Of a stretch of 64,000 bases of DNA, positions 49,594 through 58,884 are shown piece after piece (the first letter of the stretch is position 1; every line of letters begins with the position of its first letter). The stretch is from an uncultured bacterium (GTDB lineage Bacteria; Actinomycetota; Actinomycetes; S36-B12; CAIKAW01), in contig CAIKAW010000100.1 of the NCBI GenBank assembly GCA_903825575.1, positions 1-64,000 of the forward strand, given 5' to 3'. The notes below the pieces were generated by a model. That model saw only the letters and a program-made list of their open reading frames with translations. It did not search any database and had not been told where the DNA came from. The position numbers and the translations under genes were made by a program.

Positions 49594-51387
49594 TCAGCCG
49601 TAGAGCGCCTCGAGGTCGCTTGAGTAGTCGTGCAGCACCAGTGCCCGTTTGAGTTTCAGCGAAGGCGTTAGGTGTCCGGACTCCTCGGTCCAGTCCGAAG
49701 CCAGGATTCGGAACCGTTTGATGGCTTCGGCCTGCGAAACAGCCTTGTTGGCATCATCGATCACGGTTTGGATCTCAGCGCGCAATTCGGGGTCATCAAG
49801 GCAGTCGCCAAGTGGCGTTTCTGCGGGGCGGGCATGGCGGGCAAGCCAGCCTGGGAAGGAGTCGGGGTCGATGGTGATCAGCGCAGCGATGTACGGCCGG
49901 GCATCCCCGACGACTAGACACTGGCTAACCAAGTAGTTGGAGCGCACCCGGTCTTCAAGAACGGCTGGTGCGACGTTCTTTCCGCCAGCAGTCACTAGCA
50001 GTTCCTTTTTGCGCCCCGTAATTCGCAAGTAGCCATCGGTGTCGAGTTCGCCGATATCGCCGGAGTGGAACCACCCGTCGGGTTCGAGTTGCTCGTTGCT
50101 GGCGGCCTCGTTGTGCCAGTAGCCGCTGAACACGTTGGCGCCGCGCATCAGGATCTCCCCGTCCGCGGCAATGCGCACAGAGGTACCTGGCAACGGAGCG
50201 CCGACGGTTCCAATTTTGGTCCTGGTGGGGCGGTTTACGGTGCTGGCAGCAGTGGTTTCGGTCAAGCCATAACCTTCAAGAATGTTGATCCCGATCCCGC
50301 GGAAGAAGTGGCCCAGCCGGGCTCCAAGGGGGGCGCCCCCGGATATGGCGTAACTGACGTTGCCACCCATCGCGGCTCGCACCTTGCTGTAGACGAGGTG
50401 ATCGAATACTGCGTGCTTGGCTTTCGTTGCGATCCCGGCACCGCCGCGATCAAGACCTTCGCTGTATGCGATCGCTGTTGCGGCGGCTAGGTCGAAGATC
50501 TTGCCCTTGCCGTCTGCGGTTGCTCGTTGTTGGGCGCTGTTGAACACTTTTTCGAATACTCGAGGTACTGCGAGCAGGAAGGTCGGATGGAATTCGCCAA
50601 GGTCACCAACGAGATTCTTGACGTCAGACGAATGTCCAATCCGCACTCCGGCCCGCACACAGCAGACCTGGATGATGCGGCCAAAGACGTGGGCTAACGG
50701 CAGGAACAGCAATGTGGAACTGTTCGGAGTCAAGAAGATCTCGCTGAGCGCGCTGATGGCCGCGTCACATTCGAACATGAAATTGCCGTGGGTCAAGATG
50801 CAGCCCTTGGGCCGCCCCGTGGTGCCCGAGGTGTAGATGATCGTTGCGACCGTGTTCGGCTCCAAGAGTCCGCGGCGGCGATCTAGCTCGGCAGTCGGAA
50901 CTTCGGTACCGGCCGCGACCAGCTGGGCCAGATCGTCGTGGTCGATCACCCAAACGTGGGTGAGGTCAGGCAGGCCGGCTCGGATCTCACCAAGGGTGGC
51001 GACGTGGCGGTCCGATTCCACGACCAAGGCCACCGCGCCTGAGTCGGAGACAATCCATTCGAGCTGCTCGGCAGAGGACGTCTCGTAGACCGGCACCACG
51101 ATTGCTCCGGCAAACCAGATCGCATAGTCAACCAGCGTCCACTCGTAGCGAGTTCGGGACATGAGGGCGACTCGATCACCGACGTGGATCCCAGCGGCCA
51201 CCAGTCCGCGCGCCAGATCTTGCACTTCGGCCAAGAACGTCAACGAGTTGATATCGGTCCAGCCGCCGCGGCCGCGGCGGGAGAACGCGATGCGGTCGGG
51301 CCAGTTGGTGGCGTTGTCGCTCAGATGGTCGGTCAGGTTCCCGGTGGTCGCGATGGGTGCAGCGGCTGGCTCGGTGTGTTCGTTCAT
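49594..51387 (-). CDS. Long-chain acyl-CoA synthetase / AMP-dependent synthetase
   Basis: TIIYTSGTTGRPKGCILTHGN, GYGLTETTAAST, DGYLRITGRKKELLVTAGGKNVAP. Confidence 0.94.
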   Translation of the reverse strand: MNEHTEPAAAPIATTGNLTDHLSDNATNWPDRIAFSRRGRGGWTDINSLTFLAEVQDLARGLVAAGIHVGDRVALMSRTRYEWTLVDYAIWFAGAIVVPVYETSSAEQLEWIVSDSGAVALVVESDRHVATLGEIRAGLPDLTHVWVIDHDDLAQLVAAGTEVPTAELDRRRGLLEPNTVATIIYTSGTTGRPKGCILTHGNFMFECDAAISALSEIFLTPNSSTLLFLPLAHVFGRIIQVCCVRAGVRIGHSSDVKNLVGDLGEFHPTFLLAVPRVFEKVFNSAQQRATADGKGKIFDLAAATAIAYSEGLDRGGAGIATKAKHAVFDHLVYSKVRAAMGGNVSYAISGGAPLGARLGHFFRGIGINILEGYGLTETTAASTVNRPTRTKIGTVGAPLPGTSVRIAADGEILMRGANVFSGYWHNEAASNEQLEPDGWFHSGDIGELDTDGYLRITGRKKELLVTAGGKNVAPAVLEDRVRSNYLVSQCLVVGDARPYIAALITIDPDSFPGWLARHARPAETPLGDCLDDPELRAEIQTVIDDANKAVSQAEAIKRFRILASDWTEESGHLTPSLKLKRALVLHDYSSDLEALYG

Positions 51388-51502
51388 TGCGGCTCCTGGT
51401 TTGGGCCGCGGCCGCGAAGGCCGGAGGCGCTGTCTAACCCCACTTCATCGGGAACGTACGCCCTTGGTCAAGGGTTTGGGTGGATCTGCCGACACAGACT
51501 TC

Positions 51503-51970
51503 GTGAGTCGCTGCCCGCAATGCGCCGCCGCCGTCCCTGACGCGGCCAATTGGTGTTCCCTTTGCTACGCCGATATGCACCCATCGGGAGCGTTGGCGAG
51601 TCCAGATTTGCAGGAAGCTACCGCGTCGCCGGTGGATCCGGAACGGGCGCTTGGGAGGGCGCCGCGGGTTCCGGGCCGGCACGCCCGTCCCCGACAGGCT
51701 GCTGCTGTGGACCATTCGCCTCTACCCGGCACGGACCTCGAAACACAGTTCCAGCGCCCGCGCCCAGCACCGTTGTCCGAATTGCCGATCTCGGATGCCG
51801 AGTTGTTCGCACTGCTGCGAGACGAACACGGCCCAGATCCCCTCGCCTCATGGAGCCAAAGGTTCTCCAACTCGCGACTGCGATGGGCAGTTGCTGGAGG
51901 GGGAGCTTTAGCGCTGGTATCCATCTTGGTTTTGCTGGCCAGCGTTTTTGGGTCGGTGCTCCGAAACTAG
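51503..51970 (+). CDS. Zinc-ribbon hypothetical protein with C-terminal TM
   Basis: VSRCPQCAAAVPDAANWCSLCYADM; C-terminal WAVAGGGALALVSILVLLASVFG. Confidence 0.65.
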   Translation: MSRCPQCAAAVPDAANWCSLCYADMHPSGALASPDLQEATASPVDPERALGRAPRVPGRHARPRQAAAVDHSPLPGTDLETQFQRPRPAPLSELPISDAELFALLRDEHGPDPLASWSQRFSNSRLRWAVAGGGALALVSILVLLASVFGSVLRN

Positions 51971-51979
51971 TCTGGTCAA

Positions 51980-52747
51980 GTGCGGATTCACGCGGTAAGC
52001 GATGTCCACGGTGCCAGCGAAGCGCTGCGATCGGCTGCAGTCGGCTCCGATGTTTTTGTATGTCTGGGCGACCTGTTGCTCTATCTGGACTACGAAGAGC
52101 CAGGCGAAGGAATCTACGGACAACTATTTGGCGCCGAAAACGCCGCCGCTTACATCGCGCTGCGGACGGCTCGAGATTTCGCCGCCGCCCACCAACTAAG
52201 TGCCCGACTTTGGGACGGTTTGGCAGTCGATCGCAAAGTTGCCGTCGAGCAGATCGTGGCCACGCAGTACGCAACGCTGTTTGCCGCCATGCCCGAGCCG
52301 GCCTTGTTGACTTACGGAAATGTTGATCTACCCCAGTTATGGGCCCAATACCTGCGCCCGGGACACCAAGTCTTGGATGGGCAAACGGTCGAAATCGACG
52401 GAGTGCGGTTTGGGTTTGTCGGCGGGGGATTACATTCGCCCTATCACACCCCGTACGAGATTTCACCGGAGGAATACGCGATAAAGGTGGCAGCACTTGG
52501 TGCCGTTGATGTGCTCTGTGCTCACTTGCCGCCAGATATTCCCGAGCTTCGGTACGACGTCCGAGCGCGGCGGTTTGAGCGGGGTTCGGCAGCCCTACTG
52601 GAAGTGATCCGTCAGACGCAGCCTCAGCTGATGCTCTATGGACATGTCCACCAGCCATTGGCGGCGCGCGTGCGCGTCGGCCAAACCGAATGTGTGAATG
52701 TTGGTCATTTTCGAGGTACGAAGCGGGCGTTCGTAATCGACCTGTGA
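51980..52747 (+). CDS. Metallophosphoesterase
   Basis: RIHAVSDVHGASEAL, FVCLGDLLLY, LLTYGNVD, LMLYGHVHQP. Confidence 0.87.
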   Translation: MRIHAVSDVHGASEALRSAAVGSDVFVCLGDLLLYLDYEEPGEGIYGQLFGAENAAAYIALRTARDFAAAHQLSARLWDGLAVDRKVAVEQIVATQYATLFAAMPEPALLTYGNVDLPQLWAQYLRPGHQVLDGQTVEIDGVRFGFVGGGLHSPYHTPYEISPEEYAIKVAALGAVDVLCAHLPPDIPELRYDVRARRFERGSAALLEVIRQTQPQLMLYGHVHQPLAARVRVGQTECVNVGHFRGTKRAFVIDL

Positions 52748-52790
52748 GCGGTAGTCTCGAAACCCAAGACCAGTTCAGTGTGGAGGCGCG

Positions 52791-53240
52791 ATGGCAGATC
52801 AGACAGAGTCGAGTGTGGTGGTCAAGGCGACCATCGCCGAGGTCATGTCAGTGATCGCTGATCTACCCCATTACCCGGACTGGAGTGACGGAGTCAAAAG
52901 CGTTTCGGTGCTGACGGCCGATGCCTCAGGTCGGCCAGAAACCGCCACATTCGTCATTGATGCCGGTCCGGTGCGCGACCGTTACACGTTGGCTTACTCC
53001 TGGGGCGCTGGAGGTACCCGCGTTGATTGGCGACTTCTTGAGGGGGAAGTGACCAAGGAGCTGACGGGTTCTTATGAGTTGACTGAAGCAGACTCCGGTG
53101 TTCAGGTCACTTACAGACTGCGCGTAGACGTCCGGATTCCCATGCTCGGTTTGCTAAAGCGCCGAGCTGAGAAGGTCATTATCGATACCGCTTTGCGAGG
53201 CTTGAAGGAGCGCACCGAGGCCTTGGTCGGCGGTCGGTGA
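52791..53240 (+). CDS. SRPBCC/polyketide cyclase-like protein
   Basis: SSVVVKATIAEVMSVIADLPHYPDWSDGVKSVSVL. Confidence 0.88.
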   Translation: MADQTESSVVVKATIAEVMSVIADLPHYPDWSDGVKSVSVLTADASGRPETATFVIDAGPVRDRYTLAYSWGAGGTRVDWRLLEGEVTKELTGSYELTEADSGVQVTYRLRVDVRIPMLGLLKRRAEKVIIDTALRGLKERTEALVGGR

Positions 53241-53518
53241 ACGATTCCGCGGAGGTCGACGACGACGAGTTCACGCGACTGCTCCTTCGGGTCGTGTCCG
53301 CGGCTCAGGGAGTACTCGAGAATGCCTTGGCCCCTGGTGGCGTCGTTGAAACGGTCGCCGGTGCGATCGCCGGATTGATCGATGAAGTCAACTCAGAAGA
53401 GGTCAGAGCCAACCTGAGCGAAGCGGGCGCAGCCTTGAGCCGAGCCTGGGGGGCATTGATTGCTGGGTCTACACCCGGCGTCCCGCCACAAACGCAGACG
53501 GACGCTCCGAGCGACTAA
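53237..53518 (+). CDS. Hypothetical protein (93 aa)
   Basis: GTGA overlap with SRPBCC gene, acidic N-terminus, amphipathic helices. Confidence 0.65.
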   Translation: MNDSAEVDDDEFTRLLLRVVSAAQGVLENALAPGGVVETVAGAIAGLIDEVNSEEVRANLSEAGAALSRAWGALIAGSTPGVPPQTQTDAPSD

Positions 53519-53886
53519 ACGACCGCGCCGTCGTCATCGGGGTCTCGGCCCTTGCCGCGCGCGACCAGCGTGGCAAAGCCGGCGACAAAGGCCCCGACGG
53601 CCAGCGGCGCAAGCCAACCTGGTGCGGCCGAACCGGTGAGTGTGATTAGCAACAGCATCGCTGGGCCACCCAAGACTCCTGCCCAGGCGAATCGATTAAT
53701 CCGGTCGACTGGTGGCAGCGGCTCAGGCTCGGCCGGTTCAAAGTGCTCCACCGGAAGGTCAATGAATTCCGGTCGCACAACAACGCCCGGCGTCGGTTCG
53801 GGCCGCGGGCCGTAACCGGCAACCAGATCATCGAATGCGGCCGAGATCTTGTCCTGCGTCCAGTCCTCGGTTGGGTCTACTGGCAT
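53515..53886 (-). CDS. Membrane protein of unknown function
   Basis: MPVDPTEDWTQDKISAAFDDLVAGY... followed by two TM helices. Confidence 0.7.
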   Translation of the reverse strand: MPVDPTEDWTQDKISAAFDDLVAGYGPRPEPTPGVVVRPEFIDLPVEHFEPAEPEPLPPVDRINRFAWAGVLGGPAMLLLITLTGSAAPGWLAPLAVGAFVAGFATLVARGKGRDPDDDGAVV

Positions 53887-53887
53887 G

Positions 53888-54646
53888 TCAGTCGCCAGCG
53901 TGCGATCTGATGAACGCCAGACTCTCGGCGAAGATCTGTGGTGCATCATTGTCTAGGGTCGCCACGTGATAACTGTTTGCCAGCAAGGTTTCTGACTTAT
54001 CAACCGAGGCGATGTGCTCGATGATCCAGGCCGCGTTCGATGGCTCAACGACATGGTCCTCGGTGCTACGCAGCAACAGCAGTGGCGCGCTCACGCGGCT
54101 GATGTCACGCTTCACCGCACCCCACAATGCGGTCAGTGTGTAGGACGCACGAACCGGAAGTCGATCGTAGGCACCCTCGTCTTGGCCGGGCTTCTTGATG
54201 TCATTACTGATGCCCGGAAAAGATGGGATGAGGTTGCGGACCAGCGGAAGTAGGAAACGATCTAGGCGTTCGGTGTGTACTGCCGGATTCACCAGTACAA
54301 GTCCGGCCACTGAACTGGGCTGTTCTTCGGCCAACCGCAGTGCCAGCGCACCGCCCATGGACAGTCCGCAAATGAAGACCTTCTCGTGTCGAGATCGCAG
54401 GTCGGCAAGTTCGGAGGCCACGGTGGCATACCAGTCGTCCCAGGGCGTGCGGTTAAGTTCCTGCCAGGTCGTCGCGTGGCCTGGTAGTAACGGCAATCGG
54501 ACCGTGAGGTCATGCGCGGCTAAGTATTCCGCCCAGGGACGCATCGATTTTGGCGATCCGGTGAAGCCATGGATCAACAGGACCGCAACGGGTCCACCGT
54601 CGTGGCGGAAGGCCCCCTGGGCTGATGCTGGCACGTTCACTCCCAA
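53888..54646 (-). CDS. Alpha/beta hydrolase (carboxylesterase/monoacylglycerol lipase-like)
   Basis: VLLIHGFTGSPKSMRPWAEYLA, GLSMGGALAL nucleophile, catalytic SYHVATLDND. Confidence 0.92.
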   Translation of the reverse strand: MGVNVPASAQGAFRHDGGPVAVLLIHGFTGSPKSMRPWAEYLAAHDLTVRLPLLPGHATTWQELNRTPWDDWYATVASELADLRSRHEKVFICGLSMGGALALRLAEEQPSSVAGLVLVNPAVHTERLDRFLLPLVRNLIPSFPGISNDIKKPGQDEGAYDRLPVRASYTLTALWGAVKRDISRVSAPLLLLRSTEDHVVEPSNAAWIIEHIASVDKSETLLANSYHVATLDNDAPQIFAESLAFIRSHAGD

Positions 54647-54750
54647 CGCTCGATTGGAGTGATAGTCGCACGACTGGGTCGATCGGTCGACACTGTTAGG
54701 GGGTTAGATCGCACCGCGTAGCATCACGTAGGCGCCCATGGAGGTCGGAC

Positions 54751-55440
54751 TTGCTGTATTGGTTTCTGAAATGGTTCGTGATCGGCCCCCCTTTGCGCGT
54801 CTTCTTTCGCCCGAAGGTGGAGGGGATGGAGCACATCCCCAGGACGGGGGCGGCGATCATCGTCAGCAACCATGTCTCGTTCTCTGACTCAATCTTCCTT
54901 CCGTTAATGGCCAGGCGTCGGATCACTTTCTTGGCAAAGAGCGAGTACTTCACCGGCCGAGGCATCAAGGGATTGTTGATTAAGTCATTCTTCGCGGGGG
55001 TGGGTCAGGTGCCCGTGGATCGATCCGGGGGGCGAGCTTCCGAAGCTGCCCTTGAGACCGGACTTCGGATTTTGGCCCACGGGGACCTGCTCGGTCTGTA
55101 CCCGGAAGGCACGCGGTCGCCGGATGGCCGGCTCTATCGCGGCAAGACCGGTGTTGCTCGAATGGCTCTGGAGGCCGGGGTCCCGGTGATACCTGTGGCG
55201 ATGATCGGTACCTATGAGATTCAGCCGCCAGGCAAGGTAATGCCAAGGATCGGTCGAGTGACTATCCGAGTCGGTGCTCCCTTGGACTTCTCGCGTTATG
55301 ACGGGATGTCGGGCGACCGGTTCGTCCTGCGGTCGATCACTGACGAATTGATGTACGACCTGATGGCTTTAGGCCAGCAAGAGTACGTAGATATGTATGC
55401 GGGGCGGGCTAAGGAACTAATCGCTGGGGACGACACCTAA
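54751..55440 (+). CDS. 1-acyl-sn-glycerol-3-phosphate acyltransferase (PlsC-like)
   Basis: NHVSFSDS (NHx4D) and YPEGTRSPDGRLYRGKTG; start approximate. Confidence 0.9.
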   Translation: MLYWFLKWFVIGPPLRVFFRPKVEGMEHIPRTGAAIIVSNHVSFSDSIFLPLMARRRITFLAKSEYFTGRGIKGLLIKSFFAGVGQVPVDRSGGRASEAALETGLRILAHGDLLGLYPEGTRSPDGRLYRGKTGVARMALEAGVPVIPVAMIGTYEIQPPGKVMPRIGRVTIRVGAPLDFSRYDGMSGDRFVLRSITDELMYDLMALGQQEYVDMYAGRAKELIAGDDT

Positions 55441-55442
55441 GC

Positions 55443-56912
55443 TCATTCGGACTCGGCCCAAGCCAGCGAGCGGCGCACAGCTTCGCGCCACTTGGCGTAG
55501 TGCAAGTCGTCGCGCGCGCCTGGATCAAAAACCGTGCGCGTAGCTGCTGGAATGTCTGAGAGTTCGTCCCAAATTCCTATCCCAAGGCCGGCGAGCAATG
55601 CGGCCCCTATCCCGGTTGCTTCAGCGTCCGTGCTTCGAGCGACCGACACCTGAAGAGCGGTGGCCTGCAACTGGCACAGGAAGTCATTTGCCGCGGCGCC
55701 GCCGTCGATCGCCAACTCCGGCAATTCGACGCCAGCATCCTTGATCATCAAGTCGACGATGTCGCGTACTTCGAAGGCGATGCCCTCGAGAGTGGCGCGC
55801 ACCAGATGCGCGCGGGTTGTGCCCCGCTGCAACCCGATAATCAGTCCCCGCGCATGCGGGTCCCAGTGAGGGGCACCCAAGCCTGTCAAGGCCGGGACGA
55901 AGACAACCCCGCCGCTGTCCTTGACGCTGCTGGCCAACTCTGCGGTCTCGGCCGCCGACCCGATAACTTCCAGCCCGTCACGCAGCCACTGCACGGCCGC
56001 GCCGGTCACGAAAACCGCACCCTCGAGAGCAAAGGTGTCGGTGCCGTCTGGCGCCCGCCAGGCGATCGTCGTTAGGAGACCTTCGGTTGCTGGCGCCGGC
56101 ACTGCGCCCGTATTGACCAAGACGAACGAGCCGGTCCCGTAGGTACATTTGCTTGCACCAGCGCTAAAACAACGTTGGCCGAACAGCGCGGCCTGCTGAT
56201 CGCCGGCAATGCCTGCGATTGGCAAATCGAGCCCGAGGAAGGCGCGCGGGTCGGTTTGTGCCGCGATACCCCACGAAGGCACCACCTTCGGAAGGGCCGA
56301 GATTGGGACGCCGAACAACTGACACAGTTCCTCGCTCCACTGACCCCGATGAAGATCGAACAGCATCGTGCGACTGGCATTTGATGCGTCCGTTACGTTC
56401 GCTGCGCCCGCCGTCAGTCGCGCTACTAGGTACGAGTCGATCGTGCCAATCGCGGTTCGACCGGCGCAAACCTCAGCCCACACCTCGGGCTCATTCTCGG
56501 CCAGCCACATCAGTTTGGTGGCGCTGAAGTACGGATCCAACCGCAGCCCAGACAATTGCGTAACCCGTGAGCCGTGCCCGGCTGCGGTCAGCCGCTTACA
56601 GATATCGGCGGATCGGCGATCCTGCCAAACAATCGCGGGTCGAATCGAACGAAGAGTTACTCGATCCCACAGTGCGATGGTTTCGCGTTGATTGGTAATC
56701 CCTAGTGCTGTGGGTGGCGCCTGACCTGCAATCGCTTGGGCTACTGCCCCCAGCGTCGCTTGCCAGATCTGTTCCGGGTCATGTTCAACCCAGCCGTCAG
56801 CGGGGTAGCTCTGTTCAAATTCGAGGTATCCGCGGCTTATGACTTGGGCGCTCGTATCGACAAGCAGAGCGGTTACGCCAGTGGTGCCAGCATCGATAGC
56901 CAGAATGCTCAT
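55443..56912 (-). CDS. glpK: Glycerol kinase
   Basis: LAIDAGTTGVTALLVD, ALGITNQRETIALWDR, YGTGSFVLVNTG, GLGAPHWDPHARG. Confidence 0.95.
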   Translation of the reverse strand: MSILAIDAGTTGVTALLVDTSAQVISRGYLEFEQSYPADGWVEHDPEQIWQATLGAVAQAIAGQAPPTALGITNQRETIALWDRVTLRSIRPAIVWQDRRSADICKRLTAAGHGSRVTQLSGLRLDPYFSATKLMWLAENEPEVWAEVCAGRTAIGTIDSYLVARLTAGAANVTDASNASRTMLFDLHRGQWSEELCQLFGVPISALPKVVPSWGIAAQTDPRAFLGLDLPIAGIAGDQQAALFGQRCFSAGASKCTYGTGSFVLVNTGAVPAPATEGLLTTIAWRAPDGTDTFALEGAVFVTGAAVQWLRDGLEVIGSAAETAELASSVKDSGGVVFVPALTGLGAPHWDPHARGLIIGLQRGTTRAHLVRATLEGIAFEVRDIVDLMIKDAGVELPELAIDGGAAANDFLCQLQATALQVSVARSTDAEATGIGAALLAGLGIGIWDELSDIPAATRTVFDPGARDDLHYAKWREAVRRSLAWAESE

Positions 56913-57739
56913 GTTCCGGTTACCAGTCTGCGCAGGTATTCCAGAACGACCGGATCTATGCGGCCGGGCACAAGTCGCTCTTCAAAGTTTTCGATGCCAG
57001 CAAGTTCGCTGAGTGCCACGTCCAAGTCAGGCTGGGGATGGCCTAGAGATCCAAGCAAGGTGCGTACTTCCGAACCGAGATCACCCGTTAGCTCCAGACA
57101 TTCGGCCGGGTCGGGGCGTTGAAACAAGAAGTCGTGGATCCCGATTAGCCGCCTAAGTTCGGAAACCGGATTGGCGTGGTCGTCCACGCGCAAGTCATGT
57201 GACACGTCGCTTCCCCCGCCATACCCGCCACCGGGACTAACGACCAGCAGCGCGGCACTTTGACGCCCCCTTCGGTCGCCCCCAGCTGCGTCTCCGGCAG
57301 CTAAGGCCTCCAAGAGCCGGTGGGCGAGCGGCAATTCGGCTTGAGCCAGCCAGACCTTGACCATTTCGGCCACGACTTCTGGGCCAGTCAGGATGTTGCC
57401 TTGGATTGCATACCCGGGCCCTGACGTGCCGCCAGCCCAGTCCATTGCCCCGGTGCCCGTGTATGTGGCGGAGCCACCTTTCGCGTCGACAATCCCAGCC
57501 TGTCGATCAGCGCGGCCCGGGTCGGCAGCAACGAGTTCAGCCAGAGTTGCGGAGGCGTCGTTGCCTTGCCGCAACAACTCCAGCCCATCCGGGCGGTAGC
57601 GCAGATTGGCCCATGCTTGAGTCGCGATGGCCCCACTTGCACACTCGGCCACCGGTACGACCGCGCCGACAGCCAGGAACTTGCTGGCGACGGCGATGCC
57701 CAAAGAATCTCCGTCGCGGGCAACTATCGAGAACGTCAT
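56909..57739 (-). CDS. DUF1028 domain protein (Ntn-hydrolase-like)
   Basis: MTFSIVARDGDSLGIAVASKFLAVGAVVPVAECASGAIATQAWAN, GYAIQGNILTGPEVV. Confidence 0.9.
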   Translation of the reverse strand: MTFSIVARDGDSLGIAVASKFLAVGAVVPVAECASGAIATQAWANLRYRPDGLELLRQGNDASATLAELVAADPGRADRQAGIVDAKGGSATYTGTGAMDWAGGTSGPGYAIQGNILTGPEVVAEMVKVWLAQAELPLAHRLLEALAAGDAAGGDRRGRQSAALLVVSPGGGYGGGSDVSHDLRVDDHANPVSELRRLIGIHDFLFQRPDPAECLELTGDLGSEVRTLLGSLGHPQPDLDVALSELAGIENFEERLVPGRIDPVVLEYLRRLVTGT

Positions 57740-57836
57740 ACCAAAGAGCCTAGGGCGCCCAAGGTCAAGTAGCGTGGTCGCTGCCGATACCAGCCACCCC
57801 GATCTGCGATCGGGCGAAGTGAGGAGCGCGAGTCAC

Positions 57837-58859
57837 ATGCGGATCGGGATGTTGACCGGTGGCGGAGATTGCCCCGGTTTGAACGCGGTGATCCGCGGAG
57901 CTGTGCTGTCAGGGACAGCTGCTGGGGCCGACTTTGTGGGCTTCCGGGACGGCTGGCGCGGTCCACTCGACGGATTGACCATGACCCTTGGGCCCGTTGA
58001 AGTTCGCAACATTCTCGAGCGCGGCGGAACGATTCTGGGCAGTTCTCGCACCAATCCGCTCAAGATCGAAGGCGGGCTCGAACAGATTCGCACCACGCTG
58101 TTAGAACACAACGTTGATGCGTTGATCGCGATTGGCGGCGAGGACACGCTTGGCGTGGCTGAGAAACTCAACGATGCGGGGATGGCCGTAGTCGGCGTGC
58201 CCAAGACGATCGACAACGACCTGTCCGGGACCGACTACACATTTGGATTCGACACTTCCGTCAACATTGCTATGGAAGCCATCGACCGGCTGCACACGAC
58301 GGCCGATTCGCACCATCGGGTTCTGGTCGTCGAAGTTATGGGGCGTCACGCCGGTTGGATTGCCCTGCATTCAGGTATGGCCGGGAGTGCAGCGGCAATC
58401 TTGATCCCGGAACAGGAGTTTGATCTAGACGAGGTGGCGGGTTGGTGTCGTTCACACGCCAGCCGTGGTCGTGCCCCAATCGTCGTGGTTGCCGAGGGTG
58501 CACAGGCCTCGGGCGGGAGTCTGAGCGTGAAAGACGCCGACCTTGACTCGTTTGGCCACGTTCGTCTTTCGGGGATCGGTGAACGGCTCGCGGCCGAGTT
58601 GGAGCGGCGCACTGGTATCGAAAGCCGCAGCGTGCTGCTGGGCCATCTGCAGCGAGGCGGTACCCCTACGGCATTCGACCGGGTCCTCGGGACTCGTTTT
58701 GGTGCCGCCGCATTTAGTGCAGTTCAGGACCGAGACTTTGGCTGCATGGTGGCGTTGCGTGGCACCGACATTGTGCGGATTCCATTGGCTGAGGCCGTCG
58801 GGACTTTGAAGACGGTTCCCCCGCAGCGGTACGCCGAAGCACGGGCGTTCTTCGGCTGA
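57837..58859 (+). CDS. pfkA: 6-phosphofructokinase
   Basis: MRIGMLTGGGDCPGLNAVIRG, IAIGGEDTLGVA, VPKTIDNDLSGTDYTFGFDTSV, VVEVMGRHAGWIAL. Confidence 0.95.
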   Translation: MRIGMLTGGGDCPGLNAVIRGAVLSGTAAGADFVGFRDGWRGPLDGLTMTLGPVEVRNILERGGTILGSSRTNPLKIEGGLEQIRTTLLEHNVDALIAIGGEDTLGVAEKLNDAGMAVVGVPKTIDNDLSGTDYTFGFDTSVNIAMEAIDRLHTTADSHHRVLVVEVMGRHAGWIALHSGMAGSAAAILIPEQEFDLDEVAGWCRSHASRGRAPIVVVAEGAQASGGSLSVKDADLDSFGHVRLSGIGERLAAELERRTGIESRSVLLGHLQRGGTPTAFDRVLGTRFGAAAFSAVQDRDFGCMVALRGTDIVRIPLAEAVGTLKTVPPQRYAEARAFFG

Positions 58860-58884
58860 GGTTGCCAAGCCGTAGGCTACCCGG

